Assembly (NCBI RefSeq): GCF_018499875.1
Contig: NZ_JAHBAY010000012.1
Coordinates: forward strand, 62,001 to 126,000
Direction of reading: 5' to 3'
Source: Kineosporia corallincola
GTDB taxonomy: Bacteria > Actinomycetota > Actinomycetes > Actinomycetales > Kineosporiaceae
DNA length: 64,000 bases
In this document: positions 9,092-17,343 of the stretch, one piece after another
Layout of the letters: the number at the start of each line of letters is the position of its first letter
How positions within the stretch are numbered: the first letter of the stretch is position 1
The notes under the pieces: model-generated
What the model was told of the DNA's origin: nothing
What the model saw: only the letters and a program-made list of their open reading frames with translations
The model's database searches: none
Made by a program: the position numbers and the translations under genes

Positions 9092-9838
9092 ATGACGCCG
9101 GAACGGCCCGGGGGCAGGCCGCTGCGGGCCGACGCCGAACGCAACCGGCGGCGCATCCTCGCGGCGGCGGCCGAGGTGTTCGCCGAACGTGGCCTCGACG
9201 CCGGTCTCGACGAGATCGCCCGCCGGGCCGGTGTCGGCACCGGCACGGTCTACCGCCGGTTCCCCGACAAGTCCTCGCTGATCGAGGCCCTGTTCGTCAG
9301 CCGTCTCGACGCCATCGTCGAGGTCACCGAACAGGCCCGGCAGGCCCCCGACGGGTGGACCGGCCTGGTCATGCTGCTCACCCGGGCCGTCGAGATGCAG
9401 CTGGCCGACCGTGGCCTGAAAGAGCTTCTCTACGGTGATGTCTCGGCATCCGCCACGATGCACGCGCACGTCGAGGAGCGGATGGCCACGGTGCAGCCGA
9501 CGTTCGGGGAGATCCTCGACCGGGCCAAGGCCGAGGGGGCGGTGCGCGACGAGGTGTCGGTCACCGACCTGTCCGTCGCGATGTTCATGCTGCACGGCGT
9601 GGGCAGGTTCTCGGCCCCTGACCAGTGGCGCCGGCAACTGGCCCTGGTCCTGGCCGGGCTCCGGCCCGGCAGCGGGGTGCCCCTGCCCGGTTCACCGCTG
9701 ACCGAGCGGGAACTCATCGAGGCCTGCTCGCCCCGTTCCCCGGCCCATGTCTCACCGCAGACCGTGCCGATCACCCCGCCGATCACCGTCACTCACCCGG
9801 CGCACGACCACCTCCCCGTGGCCGTCGCACCGGACTAG
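9092..9838 (+). CDS. TetR-family transcriptional regulator
   Basis: DNA-binding repressor of 248 residues. The TetR_N helix-turn-helix spans about residues 15-65 (RRRILAAAAEVFAERG ... VGTGTVYRRFPDKSSL), followed by a ligand-binding helical domain and a Pro/Thr-rich tail that looks disordered. GGGAG lies about 8 nt before the ATG. Its place behind the DHA2 exporter makes it the likely regulator of that pump; autoregulation through the same operator would follow if the two are co-transcribed. A strong hairpin begins 10 bp after its stop. Confidence 0.9.
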   Translation: MTPERPGGRPLRADAERNRRRILAAAAEVFAERGLDAGLDEIARRAGVGTGTVYRRFPDKSSLIEALFVSRLDAIVEVTEQARQAPDGWTGLVMLLTRAVEMQLADRGLKELLYGDVSASATMHAHVEERMATVQPTFGEILDRAKAEGAVRDEVSVTDLSVAMFMLHGVGRFSAPDQWRRQLALVLAGLRPGSGVPLPGSPLTERELIEACSPRSPAHVSPQTVPITPPITVTHPAHDHLPVAVAPD

Positions 9839-9848
9839 AACCACCGCA

Positions 9849-9889
9849 CGACGAGGAGCCCGGGCCAGATCGGCCCGGGCTCCTCGTCG
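9849..9889. terminator. Bidirectional hairpin between tetR and the chemoreceptor gene
   Basis: 18-bp perfect stem with a 5-nt loop, between two convergent genes (stops 10 and 19 bp away). It lacks a long T run. It shares the CGACGAGGAGCCC arm with other hairpins in this window. Confidence 0.8.
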
Positions 9890-9908
9890 TCCACCATTTC
9901 CGGAAACC

Positions 9909-11480
9909 TCAGGCAGGCAGCCGGAAACTGCCGATCAGGCCGTTCAGCTCCTGCCGCAGCGCGGCGATCTGCTGCGCGCTGCCGGTGCCCTGCTGCATCG
10001 ACTCGGCGGTCTGCGCGGCGTTCCGGGCCGCCGTCGAGATCGACCCGGCGATCTGGGTGGAGCCGTTCGCCGCCTCGTTCACGCCCGAGTTGATCGTCTG
10101 TGTGGTGGCGCTCTGCTCCTCCACCGCCGAGGCGATGGTGGCCTGGTACTCGTTGATCCGGTTGATCACGGCGGCCACCGACTGGATCGCCTCGCCCGCC
10201 TGCACCGCGTCGGCCTGGATGGTCTCGACCCGCGAGGAGATGTCCTCGGTGGCCCGTGCCGTCTCCTGGGCCAGCTGCTTCACCTCGTCCGCCACCACCG
10301 CGAACCCCTTCCCCGCATCACCCGCCCGCGCCGCCTCGATCGTCGCGTTCAGCGCCAGCAGATTGGTCTGCTCCGCGATCGAGGTGATCAGCTTGATCAC
10401 GTCGCCGATCTCCCGCGACGACTCCCCCAGCTTGTTCATCGTGTCGGTGGTCGACTCCACGGCACTCACCGCCGCGGTCGCCTCCCGGGCGGCGTCACCG
10501 GCGCTGCGGGCGATCTCCCCGATAGAGGCGCCCATCTGCTCCGAGCCGGCCGCGACCGCCTGGATGTTCGCCGACACCTCGTTGGCCGTGGCCGACACCG
10601 ATCCCATCTGCGACGAGGTGTGGCCCGAGCTGGCGCCCACCTCGGAGAAGATCCCGCTCAGCGTGCCGGCCGAGTCGCCGAGCCGGTTGCTGGAGTCCAC
10701 CAGCTGCCGGAACATCTGCACCAGCCGCAGCCGCATGTTCTCCAGCGAGCGCGCCATCGAGGCCAGCTCGTCCTTGCCGTGCACCGGCACCGGGTGGGTC
10801 AGGTCGCCGTCCGAGACCCGGTCCACCGCGTCCTGGAGCTCGCTCACCCCGCTGCCGATCCGGCGTCCGACCATCAGCAGCAGGCCGCCGATCAGCACGG
10901 CGGTGACCAGGCACAGCCCGGTCGTGACGAAGTTGGTGACCCGGCCGATCCGGTCGATCTCGGTCTGGAGCTCGCCGACCCGGCCCTGGGCGGTCTTCAG
11001 CGCGGCGGTCAGCGCGGTGGTCGCCGCGGTGGACTTCTCGGCGTAGTCCTCACTGTTGCGGGTCTGCTCCGCCTCGGTGGTGGCGATCGGCAGGTTCTGG
11101 AGGAAGTCGCCCAGCTCGCTGTAGGCCGCCCCGGCCGCGGTGATCTCGCTCTTCAGGGCCTCGGGGACGTCGAACGAGGTGGCGGTGGCCACGGTCGCGT
11201 CCATCTTCGCCAGGTCCGACTCCAGCGTCTTCCTGTAGGCGTCGGCGGCCAGCGGGGCGTAGGTGATGACGGTGTTGTCGAGCACGATGTTCGTGCCGGT
11301 GTTCTGCATGTCCTGCACGGACGAGTACGCGTAGACGACCGCGTCGTACTGGTCTCGGGCGGTCGACTGCGCCCGGTACGAGTAGGTCACCACCGCCGCG
11401 ATCGCCACCAGGGCGACGACCGTCACCGCCACGAGCACCCGGAACAGGATCCGGATCGGCCAGGCCGAGAGAAAAGACAT
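9909..11480 (-). CDS. Methyl-accepting chemotaxis protein
   Basis: Membrane chemoreceptor of 523 residues that signals to CheA/CheW. It has an N-terminal membrane helix (about 12-34), a four-helix-bundle sensor domain, a second membrane helix (about 187-208), a HAMP domain, and a long coiled-coil signalling domain. The conserved hairpin tip is visible as [19 protein letters not shown]. No che gene is next to it, so it is an orphan receptor here. It implies motility or a chemosensory pathway elsewhere in the genome. The ligand is unknown. Confidence 0.93.
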   Translation of the reverse strand: MSFLSAWPIRILFRVLVAVTVVALVAIAAVVTYSYRAQSTARDQYDAVVYAYSSVQDMQNTGTNIVLDNTVITYAPLAADAYRKTLESDLAKMDATVATATSFDVPEALKSEITAAGAAYSELGDFLQNLPIATTEAEQTRNSEDYAEKSTAATTALTAALKTAQGRVGELQTEIDRIGRVTNFVTTGLCLVTAVLIGGLLLMVGRRIGSGVSELQDAVDRVSDGDLTHPVPVHGKDELASMARSLENMRLRLVQMFRQLVDSSNRLGDSAGTLSGIFSEVGASSGHTSSQMGSVSATANEVSANIQAVAAGSEQMGASIGEIARSAGDAAREATAAVSAVESTTDTMNKLGESSREIGDVIKLITSIAEQTNLLALNATIEAARAGDAGKGFAVVADEVKQLAQETARATEDISSRVETIQADAVQAGEAIQSVAAVINRINEYQATIASAVEEQSATTQTINSGVNEAANGSTQIAGSISTAARNAAQTAESMQQGTGSAQQIAALRQELNGLIGSFRLPA

Positions 11481-11582
11481 CGAGCAGCAACCCCCATCAG
11501 GACGGTCACGCCCACGCCTGCTTCGCGGCTGACCCCAGGTGACGGGGATTCACATCGGCCTGTCACGCCCGTTCTGAAGGAA

Positions 11583-12437
11583 TCAGGGCCGGGCGGCGGT
11601 GATCTCGATCAGCTCGGGGCGTTTCGGCAGCAGGCTGTCGCCGCTGGAGACGCCGCGCAGCCGGCGCCCGATCCAGGGCAGCAGGAAGGTCTGCGCCCAG
11701 CGCAGGTCGCCGGCCAGGTCGGTGAGGCGGCCGGCCGCGACCCGGGCCGGCAGCGGCTCCCGCCACCATCCGGTCGGGCTGTCGTCGGCGAGCAGCCGGG
11801 CCCCGTCCAGCCCGAGCGCCTCCAGGGCGGCCGCGGCCACCCGGGCGTGCCCCTCGGGGGTCAGGTGCAGCCGGTCCTCGTGCCACAGCCGCCGGTCACG
11901 CAGGGCCGGGGCGGAGCCGATGTCGGCCAGCACGCAGTCGTGCGCAGCGGCGACCCGGCGCACGCAGTCGTTGTACGCGGTGAACCGGCCGATCAGCCGG
12001 GCGGTACCGCGCGCCACCTGGTCGCCGGGGGCGCGGGGCGGCCCGATCGTGGTGAACAGCAGCACCTGTGAACCGTTCTCGCGCAGCCGCGCCACGGTCT
12101 GCTCGTAGACCGAGAACAGCCGGTCCAGGTCGGCCCGGGGACGCAGCGCGTCGTTGCCGCCGGCGTTGAACGAGACCAGGGCCGGCTTCAGCGCCAGCGC
12201 CACCGGCACCTGCTCGGCCACCACCTGGTCGAGCAGCCGGCCGCGGATGGCCAGGTTCGCGTACCGCACCCGGCCGTTCGCGGTGGCCAGGCCGTCGGCG
12301 ACCCGGTCGGCCCAGCCCCGGTGCCGCCCGTCCGGCCCGAGCTCGTCGTGCAGCCCCTCGGTGAAGGAGTCGCCGAGCGCGACGAAGCTGTCCAGGGACG
12401 AGGGGGCGGGCACATCGTCGGGCAGGTCGTCGGGCAT
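11583..12437 (-). CDS. SGNH/GDSL-type hydrolase
   Basis: Esterase-like enzyme of 284 residues, probably cytoplasmic since no signal peptide is visible. SGNH blocks are present: ALGDSFTEG (nucleophile Ser), a Gly in AIRG, FNAGGND (Asn), and DRLHLTPEGH (catalytic Asp and His). The ATG is chosen because GAGGAG lies 7 nt upstream; longer open sequence in front overlaps the next gene out of frame. The first 15 residues are Asp/Pro-rich. Substrate unknown; members act on acyl or acetyl esters. Confidence 0.88.
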   Translation of the reverse strand: MPDDLPDDVPAPSSLDSFVALGDSFTEGLHDELGPDGRHRGWADRVADGLATANGRVRYANLAIRGRLLDQVVAEQVPVALALKPALVSFNAGGNDALRPRADLDRLFSVYEQTVARLRENGSQVLLFTTIGPPRAPGDQVARGTARLIGRFTAYNDCVRRVAAAHDCVLADIGSAPALRDRRLWHEDRLHLTPEGHARVAAAALEALGLDGARLLADDSPTGWWREPLPARVAAGRLTDLAGDLRWAQTFLLPWIGRRLRGVSSGDSLLPKRPELIEITAARP

Positions 12438-12496
12438 GTCGGGGGCTCCTCGCGATTCGGGGGGATCGTCCGGGTGAAACGGATGCCGGCGTGAGG

Positions 12497-13174
12497 TCAC
12501 GGGGTGGCGGCCCGGGCGTGCTGGTCCAGTCTGCTCGCCCGCTCGGCCGGGGCCTGCCGTGGGCAGCTGAGGCACGTGCCCATCGGCACCCGGTAGAGCA
12601 GGCAGCACGAGCCCCGGTGCACGTAGACCCGGCCGCGCACGTCCAGGTAGCGCGGGGCGGGGCGCAGCCGGCGCGAGCCCGCGGCCACGGCGTCGGCCAG
12701 GGGCCGGGGATCGGTGTGCCCGGGCAGGTTGGCCCGCGCGGCGAGCAGGCGGGTGGCCAGGGAGTCGGCGGCGATCGCCCACAACGACTGCGGGGTGGCC
12801 CGGCCGACCCCGGCCAGGGCGTCGATCACCGGGGTCAGGGCCTGGTCGAGGTGGGCGCCGAAGGCGGTGGCCCCGGGTTCCAGGGCCGGGCCCGGCACCA
12901 CCCGGTCGAGGCCCGCGGGGCGGGGGACGAGCCGGATGTCGTCGGGCAGCAGCGAGGCGCCGCGACCGAGCAGGACGAGTTCGTGCACGGCCTGCCCGAG
13001 CAGCACCGCGCTGGCGGAGTACCACCAGAGGGTGGCGTTCAGCCGGGGCTCGGCCGAGCCGTAGAAGGCCCCGGTGTCGCGCACCTGGCCGGTCAGCCAG
13101 CCGGCGTCGAGCAGCAGGGTGCCCGGGAGCAGGGCGAGGGGTTCGGGCAGACCGCCGGTGCTGGCGACGACCAT
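12497..13174 (-). CDS. FhuF-like (2Fe-2S) siderophore-iron reductase
   Basis: About 225 residues. The C-terminus carries the FhuF-type cluster motif: two adjacent cysteines in GSCCLLYR, then TCLSCPRQ (C-C ... C-x2-C), which binds a 2Fe-2S cluster. The family reduces ferric siderophores in the cytoplasm to release iron. The ATG chosen has GGGGGA about 7 nt upstream; an in-frame ATG five codons earlier (13189) is also possible. It lies next to S4, the iron-box site, a DUF2470 gene and ferritin, which supports a role in iron metabolism. No iron box is seen directly upstream of it. Confidence 0.82.
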   Translation of the reverse strand: MVVASTGGLPEPLALLPGTLLLDAGWLTGQVRDTGAFYGSAEPRLNATLWWYSASAVLLGQAVHELVLLGRGASLLPDDIRLVPRPAGLDRVVPGPALEPGATAFGAHLDQALTPVIDALAGVGRATPQSLWAIAADSLATRLLAARANLPGHTDPRPLADAVAAGSRRLRPAPRYLDVRGRVYVHRGSCCLLYRVPMGTCLSCPRQAPAERASRLDQHARAATP

Positions 13175-13250
13175 GCCCGAATCCCCCATCGGTGTAGCTC
13201 GGCTCCCTCACGGGTGACGAGGATCACCGGCACGAGGCCAACGACCGTAG

Positions 13251-13285
13251 CGGTGCAGGTACCCCGTGTTCCGGGCCCTGCACCG
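13251..13285. terminator. Hairpin downstream of rpsD
   Basis: A 9-bp stem CGGTGCAGG/CCTGCACCG encloses a loop with an inner CCCG/CGGG pairing. It lies between the stop of rpsD and the start of the fhuF-like gene, both minus strand, and probably ends the rpsD transcript. Confidence 0.55.
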
Positions 13286-13358
13286 CGTACGTCACCCGTG
13301 GAGGTGAACAGCCGTGGTGTAGCTGGGTGTAGCTGGTGGAGCTGATGGTGCGGGCAGA

Positions 13359-13967
13359 TCAGCGCGAGTAGTACTCGACGACGAGCTGCTCGTTGCAGGT
13401 GACCGGAACCTCTTCGCGCGCGGGCAGGCGAACCAGCCGGGCGTGCAGCTGCGGCAGCAGCACCTCGAGGTACGGCGGGGTGGTGGCCAGCTGGTGGGCA
13501 CCGGCGGCGGCGACCTGGAACGGCGTCTTGTTCCGGCTACGCGGCGCGACCGCGATCACGTCTTCCGGCTTGACCTGGTACGACGGCTTGTCGACCAGGA
13601 TGCCGTTGACGGTGATGTGGCGGTGCACGACGGCCTGACGGGCCTGGTAGATCGTGCGGGCGAAGCCGCTGCGCAGCACCAGGGCGTCGAGACGGGTCTC
13701 CAGCGAGGTGACCAGCGCCTCACCGGTCTTGCTGGCGCCACGGTGGGCCTTCTCGAAGGCCCGGGCCAGCTGCGTCTCACTGATGTTGTACTGGAAGCGC
13801 AGACGCTGCTTCTCGAGCAGACGCACCTTGTAGTCCGAGGTGGACTTGCGCGCCCGGCCGTGGTCGCCCGGCGGGTAGGGGCGCTGCTCGAAGTACTTCA
13901 CGCACTTCGGCGTCAGGGGGATGCCGAGGGCGCGAGACAACTTCGCCTTGGGACGGGGGTTATTCAC
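13359..13967 (-). CDS. rpsD: 30S ribosomal protein S4 (zinc-free form)
   Basis: Ribosomal protein S4, 202 residues, a primary 16S rRNA binder. The N-terminal domain is followed by the S4 RNA-binding domain (RLDALVLRSGFARTIYQARQ... about residues 90-155) and the terminal EQLVVEYYSR. The N-terminus NNPRPKAKLSRALGI lacks the four-cysteine zinc cluster of classical S4 and matches the Streptomyces-type form. The GTG start has GGAG 8 nt upstream. Unusually, the divergent promoter region contains an iron box. Whether another S4 exists in the genome cannot be seen. Confidence 0.93.
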   Translation of the reverse strand: MNNPRPKAKLSRALGIPLTPKCVKYFEQRPYPPGDHGRARKSTSDYKVRLLEKQRLRFQYNISETQLARAFEKAHRGASKTGEALVTSLETRLDALVLRSGFARTIYQARQAVVHRHITVNGILVDKPSYQVKPEDVIAVAPRSRNKTPFQVAAAGAHQLATTPPYLEVLLPQLHARLVRLPAREEVPVTCNEQLVVEYYSR

Positions 13968-13987
13968 TGACTGATCTCCACGGTAGA

Positions 13988-14006
13988 TTAGGTAAGGCTT
14001 ACCTAT
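13988..14006. promoter_or_regulatory. DtxR/IdeR-type iron box
   Basis: 19-bp palindrome TTAGGTAAGGCTTACCTAT, matching 16 of 19 positions of the DtxR/IdeR/DmdR consensus TTAGGTTAGGCTAACCTAA. It lies between divergent rpsD and the DUF2470 gene. It overlaps a TAATCT -10 candidate for rpsD (minus strand, 13985-13990) and adjoins TAGATT (13984-13989) on the plus strand, so iron-loaded repressor could affect both directions. Confidence 0.8.
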
Positions 14007-14022
14007 GTTGCTGGAGGCGCAA

Positions 14023-14763
14023 GTGGACACCCGCACGCACACCCCCACCCGCCCGTCACAGGCGGAAAGAGCTCGAACTGTTCTGGCCGCGGCCGCCTCG
14101 GTGTCGGTCCGGTGGGACGGCGGTCGCGTCGACCTTCTCGGGTGTCATCACGACGACCCGTTGGGCGACGTGATCCTAACGCTAGAGACGAGCAGCACGT
14201 TAGCTCGGGCAGCGCAGGCCGCCCGAGGAACTTCCGAGGAAGATATCGCAGTCACCGTCGAGCTTACCGAACTCTGCGCGGTCTCCGTACGCGACCGGGT
14301 GCGTTCACGCGTCTGCCTGGGCGGCTGGATGTCGATTTCCCACCCGGTCAGGCCAGGCCGGACGGCCTCGGCCGGCTCCGTCGGCCTGCGGGTCGAGGTG
14401 GCCGAGGTGATGCTGGAGGAGGACGGGCACAACGACTGGGTGACCGTGGAGGACTACCGCGGCAGCGAGCCCGACCCGCTGCACCTGGGCGCCGCCGAGC
14501 AGCTCCAGCACCTGGTGGCCCACCACCCCGACGCGGTGGTCACGCTCTCCCGGCTGTGCGACCAGGAGGCCATGCTGGGTGTGGTCCGGGTGCTGCCGAT
14601 CGCCCTGGACCGCTACGGGATCGTGCTGCGGGTGGAGAAACTGCGTGAGCACCGCGACGTGCGGCTGCCGTTCCGCCGCCGGGTCGACACCGGCACCGAG
14701 GCGGCCGCCGAACTGCGGCACCTGCTGGCCGAGGGCAGCCGGAGGCGCCCCTGCGCCCGCTGA
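14023..14763 (+). CDS. DUF2470-domain protein, probably iron-regulated
   Basis: About 246 residues with a C-terminal DUF2470/HugZ-like domain: AEQLQHLVAHHPDAVVTLSRLCDQEAMLGVVRVLPIALDRYGIVLRVE. Relatives are linked to flavin- or heme-binding split-barrel proteins, and some degrade heme; a function here is not proven. The GTG start is preferred because GGAGG lies 5 nt upstream. An ATG at 14005 would fall inside the iron box. The flanking iron box, FhuF-like reductase and ferritin make a role under iron limitation likely. Confidence 0.75.
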   Translation: MDTRTHTPTRPSQAERARTVLAAAASVSVRWDGGRVDLLGCHHDDPLGDVILTLETSSTLARAAQAARGTSEEDIAVTVELTELCAVSVRDRVRSRVCLGGWMSISHPVRPGRTASAGSVGLRVEVAEVMLEEDGHNDWVTVEDYRGSEPDPLHLGAAEQLQHLVAHHPDAVVTLSRLCDQEAMLGVVRVLPIALDRYGIVLRVEKLREHRDVRLPFRRRVDTGTEAAAELRHLLAEGSRRRPCAR

Positions 14764-14853
14764 GCCAGGGCTGGGCGACTGCTGGGTGACTGGCGAGTAA
14801 CGGAGGGCTACGCTGGGGCGACCGTGTTCGCACGACGCCGACGGGGGTCAGCG

Positions 14854-15390
14854 ATGTCAGTCGAGAACCCGAAGTTCGTCACGCTGCTCCACGAGCAGAT
14901 CGGTCACGAGTTCACCGCCATGCAGCAGTACGTGGCCCTGGCGGTGTGGTTCGACGCACACGACCTGCCGCAGCTGGCCGGGTTCTTCTACCGGCAGTCG
15001 CTGGAGGAGCGCACCCACGCGATGATGATGGTGCGCTACCTGCTGGACCGCGACGTGCCGCCGCACGTGCCCGGGATCGGCGAGGTCCGCAACGACTTCT
15101 CGGCGCCCACCGAGCTGGTCGCGCTGGCCCTGGCGCAGGAGCAGAGGGTGACCACCCAGATCGAGGCGCTCTTCAAGGCCGCCCGCGACCGGGGGGACTT
15201 CCTCGGCGAGCAGTTCGTGCTCTGGTTCCTCAAGGAGCAGGTGGAGGAGGTGTCGTCGATGCAGACCCTGCTGACCATCTGCGAGCGGGCCGGCGACGAC
15301 TACTTCAAGATCGAGGACTTCGTCGCCCGGGAGACCGGCGACGGCCCGGACGACCCGTCGGCCCCACCGGTCGCCGGGGGCTCCCGGTAA
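14854..15390 (+). CDS. Ferritin (BfrB/Ftn-type iron storage protein)
   Basis: Iron-storage ferritin of 178 residues. It starts MSVENPKFVTLLHEQIGHEF, like mycobacterial BfrB, and has ferroxidase residues Glu19, Tyr26, Glu52 and His55 (ExxH in EERTHAMM), then later Glu/Gln positions in AQEQR and LKEQVEEV. The sequence FLGEQFVLWFLKEQVEEV is typical of non-heme ferritins; the C-terminal tail is Asp/Pro-rich. The ATG has a GGGGG element about 7 nt upstream and matches homologue length better than the GTG at 14824. It oxidises and stores Fe(II), fitting the surrounding iron genes. Confidence 0.92.
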   Translation: MSVENPKFVTLLHEQIGHEFTAMQQYVALAVWFDAHDLPQLAGFFYRQSLEERTHAMMMVRYLLDRDVPPHVPGIGEVRNDFSAPTELVALALAQEQRVTTQIEALFKAARDRGDFLGEQFVLWFLKEQVEEVSSMQTLLTICERAGDDYFKIEDFVARETGDGPDDPSAPPVAGGSR

Positions 15391-15509
15391 CCGTTCACGC
15401 ACCAGGGGTTTCCCGCACGGCAGGTGGGTGAACGACGGGCGCGGCGTCTGCGATGCTGTCCGCCCGCTCGTTCCTCGTCCCGCTCCAGATCCCGCGTGAA
15501 GGAAGCCCG

Positions 15510-15914
15510 ATGACCGACCGCTCCGCCCTGAGCCCGCACGACTCCACCGCCCCCACCCTCCCGTTCTCCGCCGGCGTGCGCACCGGCAACACCGTGCAGG
15601 TCTCCGGCCAGGGGCCGGTCGATCCGGAGACCGGGCACTACGTGTCGCCCGGCGACGTGCGGGCGCAGACCGTGCGGGTGCTGAAGAACGTGGAGGCGGT
15701 GCTGGAGGCCGGCGGCGCGGGGTTCGACGACGTGATCATGCTGCGGGTCTACCTGACCACCCGTGACCACTTCAGCGCGATGAACGAGGCGTACGCCGAC
15801 TACCTGACCGCGCGCTGCCCGTCCGGTGTGCTCCCCTCCCGCACCACGGTGATGGTCGGGCTGCCGCACCCGGACATGCTGGTCGAGATCGACGCCCTGG
15901 CCGTCGTCGCCTGA
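15510..15914 (+). CDS. RidA/YjgF-family enamine/imine deaminase
   Basis: 134-residue RidA-family protein; members hydrolyse reactive enamine/imine intermediates. Family features are the PFSAGVRTGNTVQVSGQ N-terminal strand, FDDVIMLRVYLT, and the C-terminal PSRTTVMVGLPHPDMLVEID with the conserved Arg and Glu. The ATG with GAAGG upstream is chosen. The acyl-CoA synthetase gene begins 18 bp after its stop, so the two are likely co-transcribed. Confidence 0.88.
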   Translation: MTDRSALSPHDSTAPTLPFSAGVRTGNTVQVSGQGPVDPETGHYVSPGDVRAQTVRVLKNVEAVLEAGGAGFDDVIMLRVYLTTRDHFSAMNEAYADYLTARCPSGVLPSRTTVMVGLPHPDMLVEIDALAVVA

Positions 15915-15932
15915 ACCTGCTGGACTGACCGG

Positions 15933-17309
15933 ATGCCGCTGCTGACCTCGCTGTGCCGGCCGGACGGCCCGGACCTCCCCGACGCGGTCCGGGTCGGCGA
16001 CGTGACGATGAGCCGGGAGCACCTGCTGGCCGCGGCCGGCGCGGTCGCCGGGCGGGTGGCCGGCGCGCCGGTGGTGGCGGTCGAGGCCGCCGCCGACGCC
16101 CGCGCCGTGACCGCCCTGGTCGGCTGCCTGCTGGCCGGGGTGCCGGTGGTGCCGGTACCGCCCGACAGCGGCGACACCGAGCGGGCGCACCTGCTGCGCG
16201 ACTCCGGGGCCGTGCTCACCCTGGGCCCGGGCGACGTGGACCTGGGGGCCCGGGGCACCGGCACCCTCCCGGAGCCGGACCCGGCCGGCACCGCGCTGAT
16301 CCTCTACACCAGCGGCACGACCGGCGCGCCCAAGGGCGTGCCGGTCACCCGCGCCGCGATCGCCGCCTGCCTCGACGCGCTGGCCGCGGCCTGGGACTGG
16401 ACGCCGGACGACACCCTGGTGCACGGCCTGCCGGTCTTCCACGTGCACGGCCTGGTGCTGGGCCTGCTCGGGCCGCTGCGTCACGGCTCCCGGCTGGTGC
16501 ACACCGTGCGCCCGGCCCCGGCCGGGTACGCCCGGGCCGCACTGGAGCACGGCGGCTCGCTGTTCTTCGGTGTGCCCACCGTCTGGTCGCGCACCGTCGC
16601 CGATCCGGCTTCCGCCGCCGCCCTGGCCCGCGCCCGCCTGCTGGTGTCGGGCAGCGCCCCGCTGCCCGCGCCGGTGTTCGCCCGCGTCGAGGCCCTCACC
16701 GGGCACCGGCCGGTGGAGCGCTACGGGATGACCGAGACGCTGATCACGGTCAGCGGCCGGGCCGGCGGCGAGCGCCGCCCCGGGCAGGTCGGGCTGCCCC
16801 TGCACGGCACCCGCACCCGGCTGGTGGACGACGAGGGCACGGTCCTGCCCCACGACGGCGAGGCCGTCGGCGAGCTCCAGGTGCAGGGCCCGACGGTGTT
16901 CGGCGGATACCTGAACCAGCCGGCCGGCCAGGCCCCCACGTTCACCGCGGACGGCTGGTTCCGCACCGGCGACGTCGCCACGGTCGGTGCGGACGGCTGG
17001 CACCGGATCGTCGGTCGGGCCTCGACCGACCTGATCAAGAGCGGCGGCTTCCGGATCGGCGCCGGGGAGATCGAGGACGTCCTGCTCACCCTCGACGGCG
17101 TGCGGGAGGTGGCGGCGGTCGGCGTGCCGGACCCCGACCTGGGCGAGCGGGTGCGGGTTTTCGTGGTCGCCGACGGGCTGAGCGAGCAGCAGGTGATCGA
17201 CCACGTGGCCGGGCGGCTGTCGGTGCACAAGCGCCCGCGCGAGGTGGTGTTCACCGATTCCCTGCCGCGCAACGCGATGGGCAAGGTGGTGAAGCAACTG
17301 CTGCGGTGA
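15933..17309 (+). CDS. matB: Malonyl-CoA synthetase, MatB-like
   Basis: AMP-forming acyl-CoA synthetase of 458 residues, cytoplasmic. The adenylate motifs are YTSGTTGAPKG (P-loop), RYGMTET, GWFRTGD and GRASTDLIKSGG, with the catalytic Lys in NAMGK near the C-terminus. The segment HGLPVFHVHGLVLGLLGPLRHG and the overall sequence resemble Streptomyces MatB, which ligates malonate or methylmalonate to CoA. No malonyl-CoA decarboxylase or malonate transporter is nearby, so the exact acid is uncertain. It probably supplies extender units or salvages malonate. Confidence 0.78.
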   Translation: MPLLTSLCRPDGPDLPDAVRVGDVTMSREHLLAAAGAVAGRVAGAPVVAVEAAADARAVTALVGCLLAGVPVVPVPPDSGDTERAHLLRDSGAVLTLGPGDVDLGARGTGTLPEPDPAGTALILYTSGTTGAPKGVPVTRAAIAACLDALAAAWDWTPDDTLVHGLPVFHVHGLVLGLLGPLRHGSRLVHTVRPAPAGYARAALEHGGSLFFGVPTVWSRTVADPASAAALARARLLVSGSAPLPAPVFARVEALTGHRPVERYGMTETLITVSGRAGGERRPGQVGLPLHGTRTRLVDDEGTVLPHDGEAVGELQVQGPTVFGGYLNQPAGQAPTFTADGWFRTGDVATVGADGWHRIVGRASTDLIKSGGFRIGAGEIEDVLLTLDGVREVAAVGVPDPDLGERVRVFVVADGLSEQQVIDHVAGRLSVHKRPREVVFTDSLPRNAMGKVVKQLLR

Positions 17310-17329
17310 GGCGTCCGGCAGGTGATCGC

Positions 17330-17335
17330 TATGCT
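17330..17335 (+). promoter_or_regulatory. -10 element (TATGCT) of leaderless prs
   Basis: TATGCT ends 8 nt before the GTG start of prs. No Shine-Dalgarno precedes that start, so a leaderless mRNA is predicted. Confidence 0.6.
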
Positions 17336-17343
17336 CCGCGTAT

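Noticed and set aside
9747-12071. Long plus-strand frame over the chemoreceptor and SGNH genes.
   Set aside because: Low-complexity Arg/His/Val translation antisense to clear genes.
14005-14022. ATG at 14005 as the start of the DUF2470 gene.
   Set aside because: It lies inside the iron box and has no ribosome-binding site; GTG 14023 has GGAGG at proper spacing.
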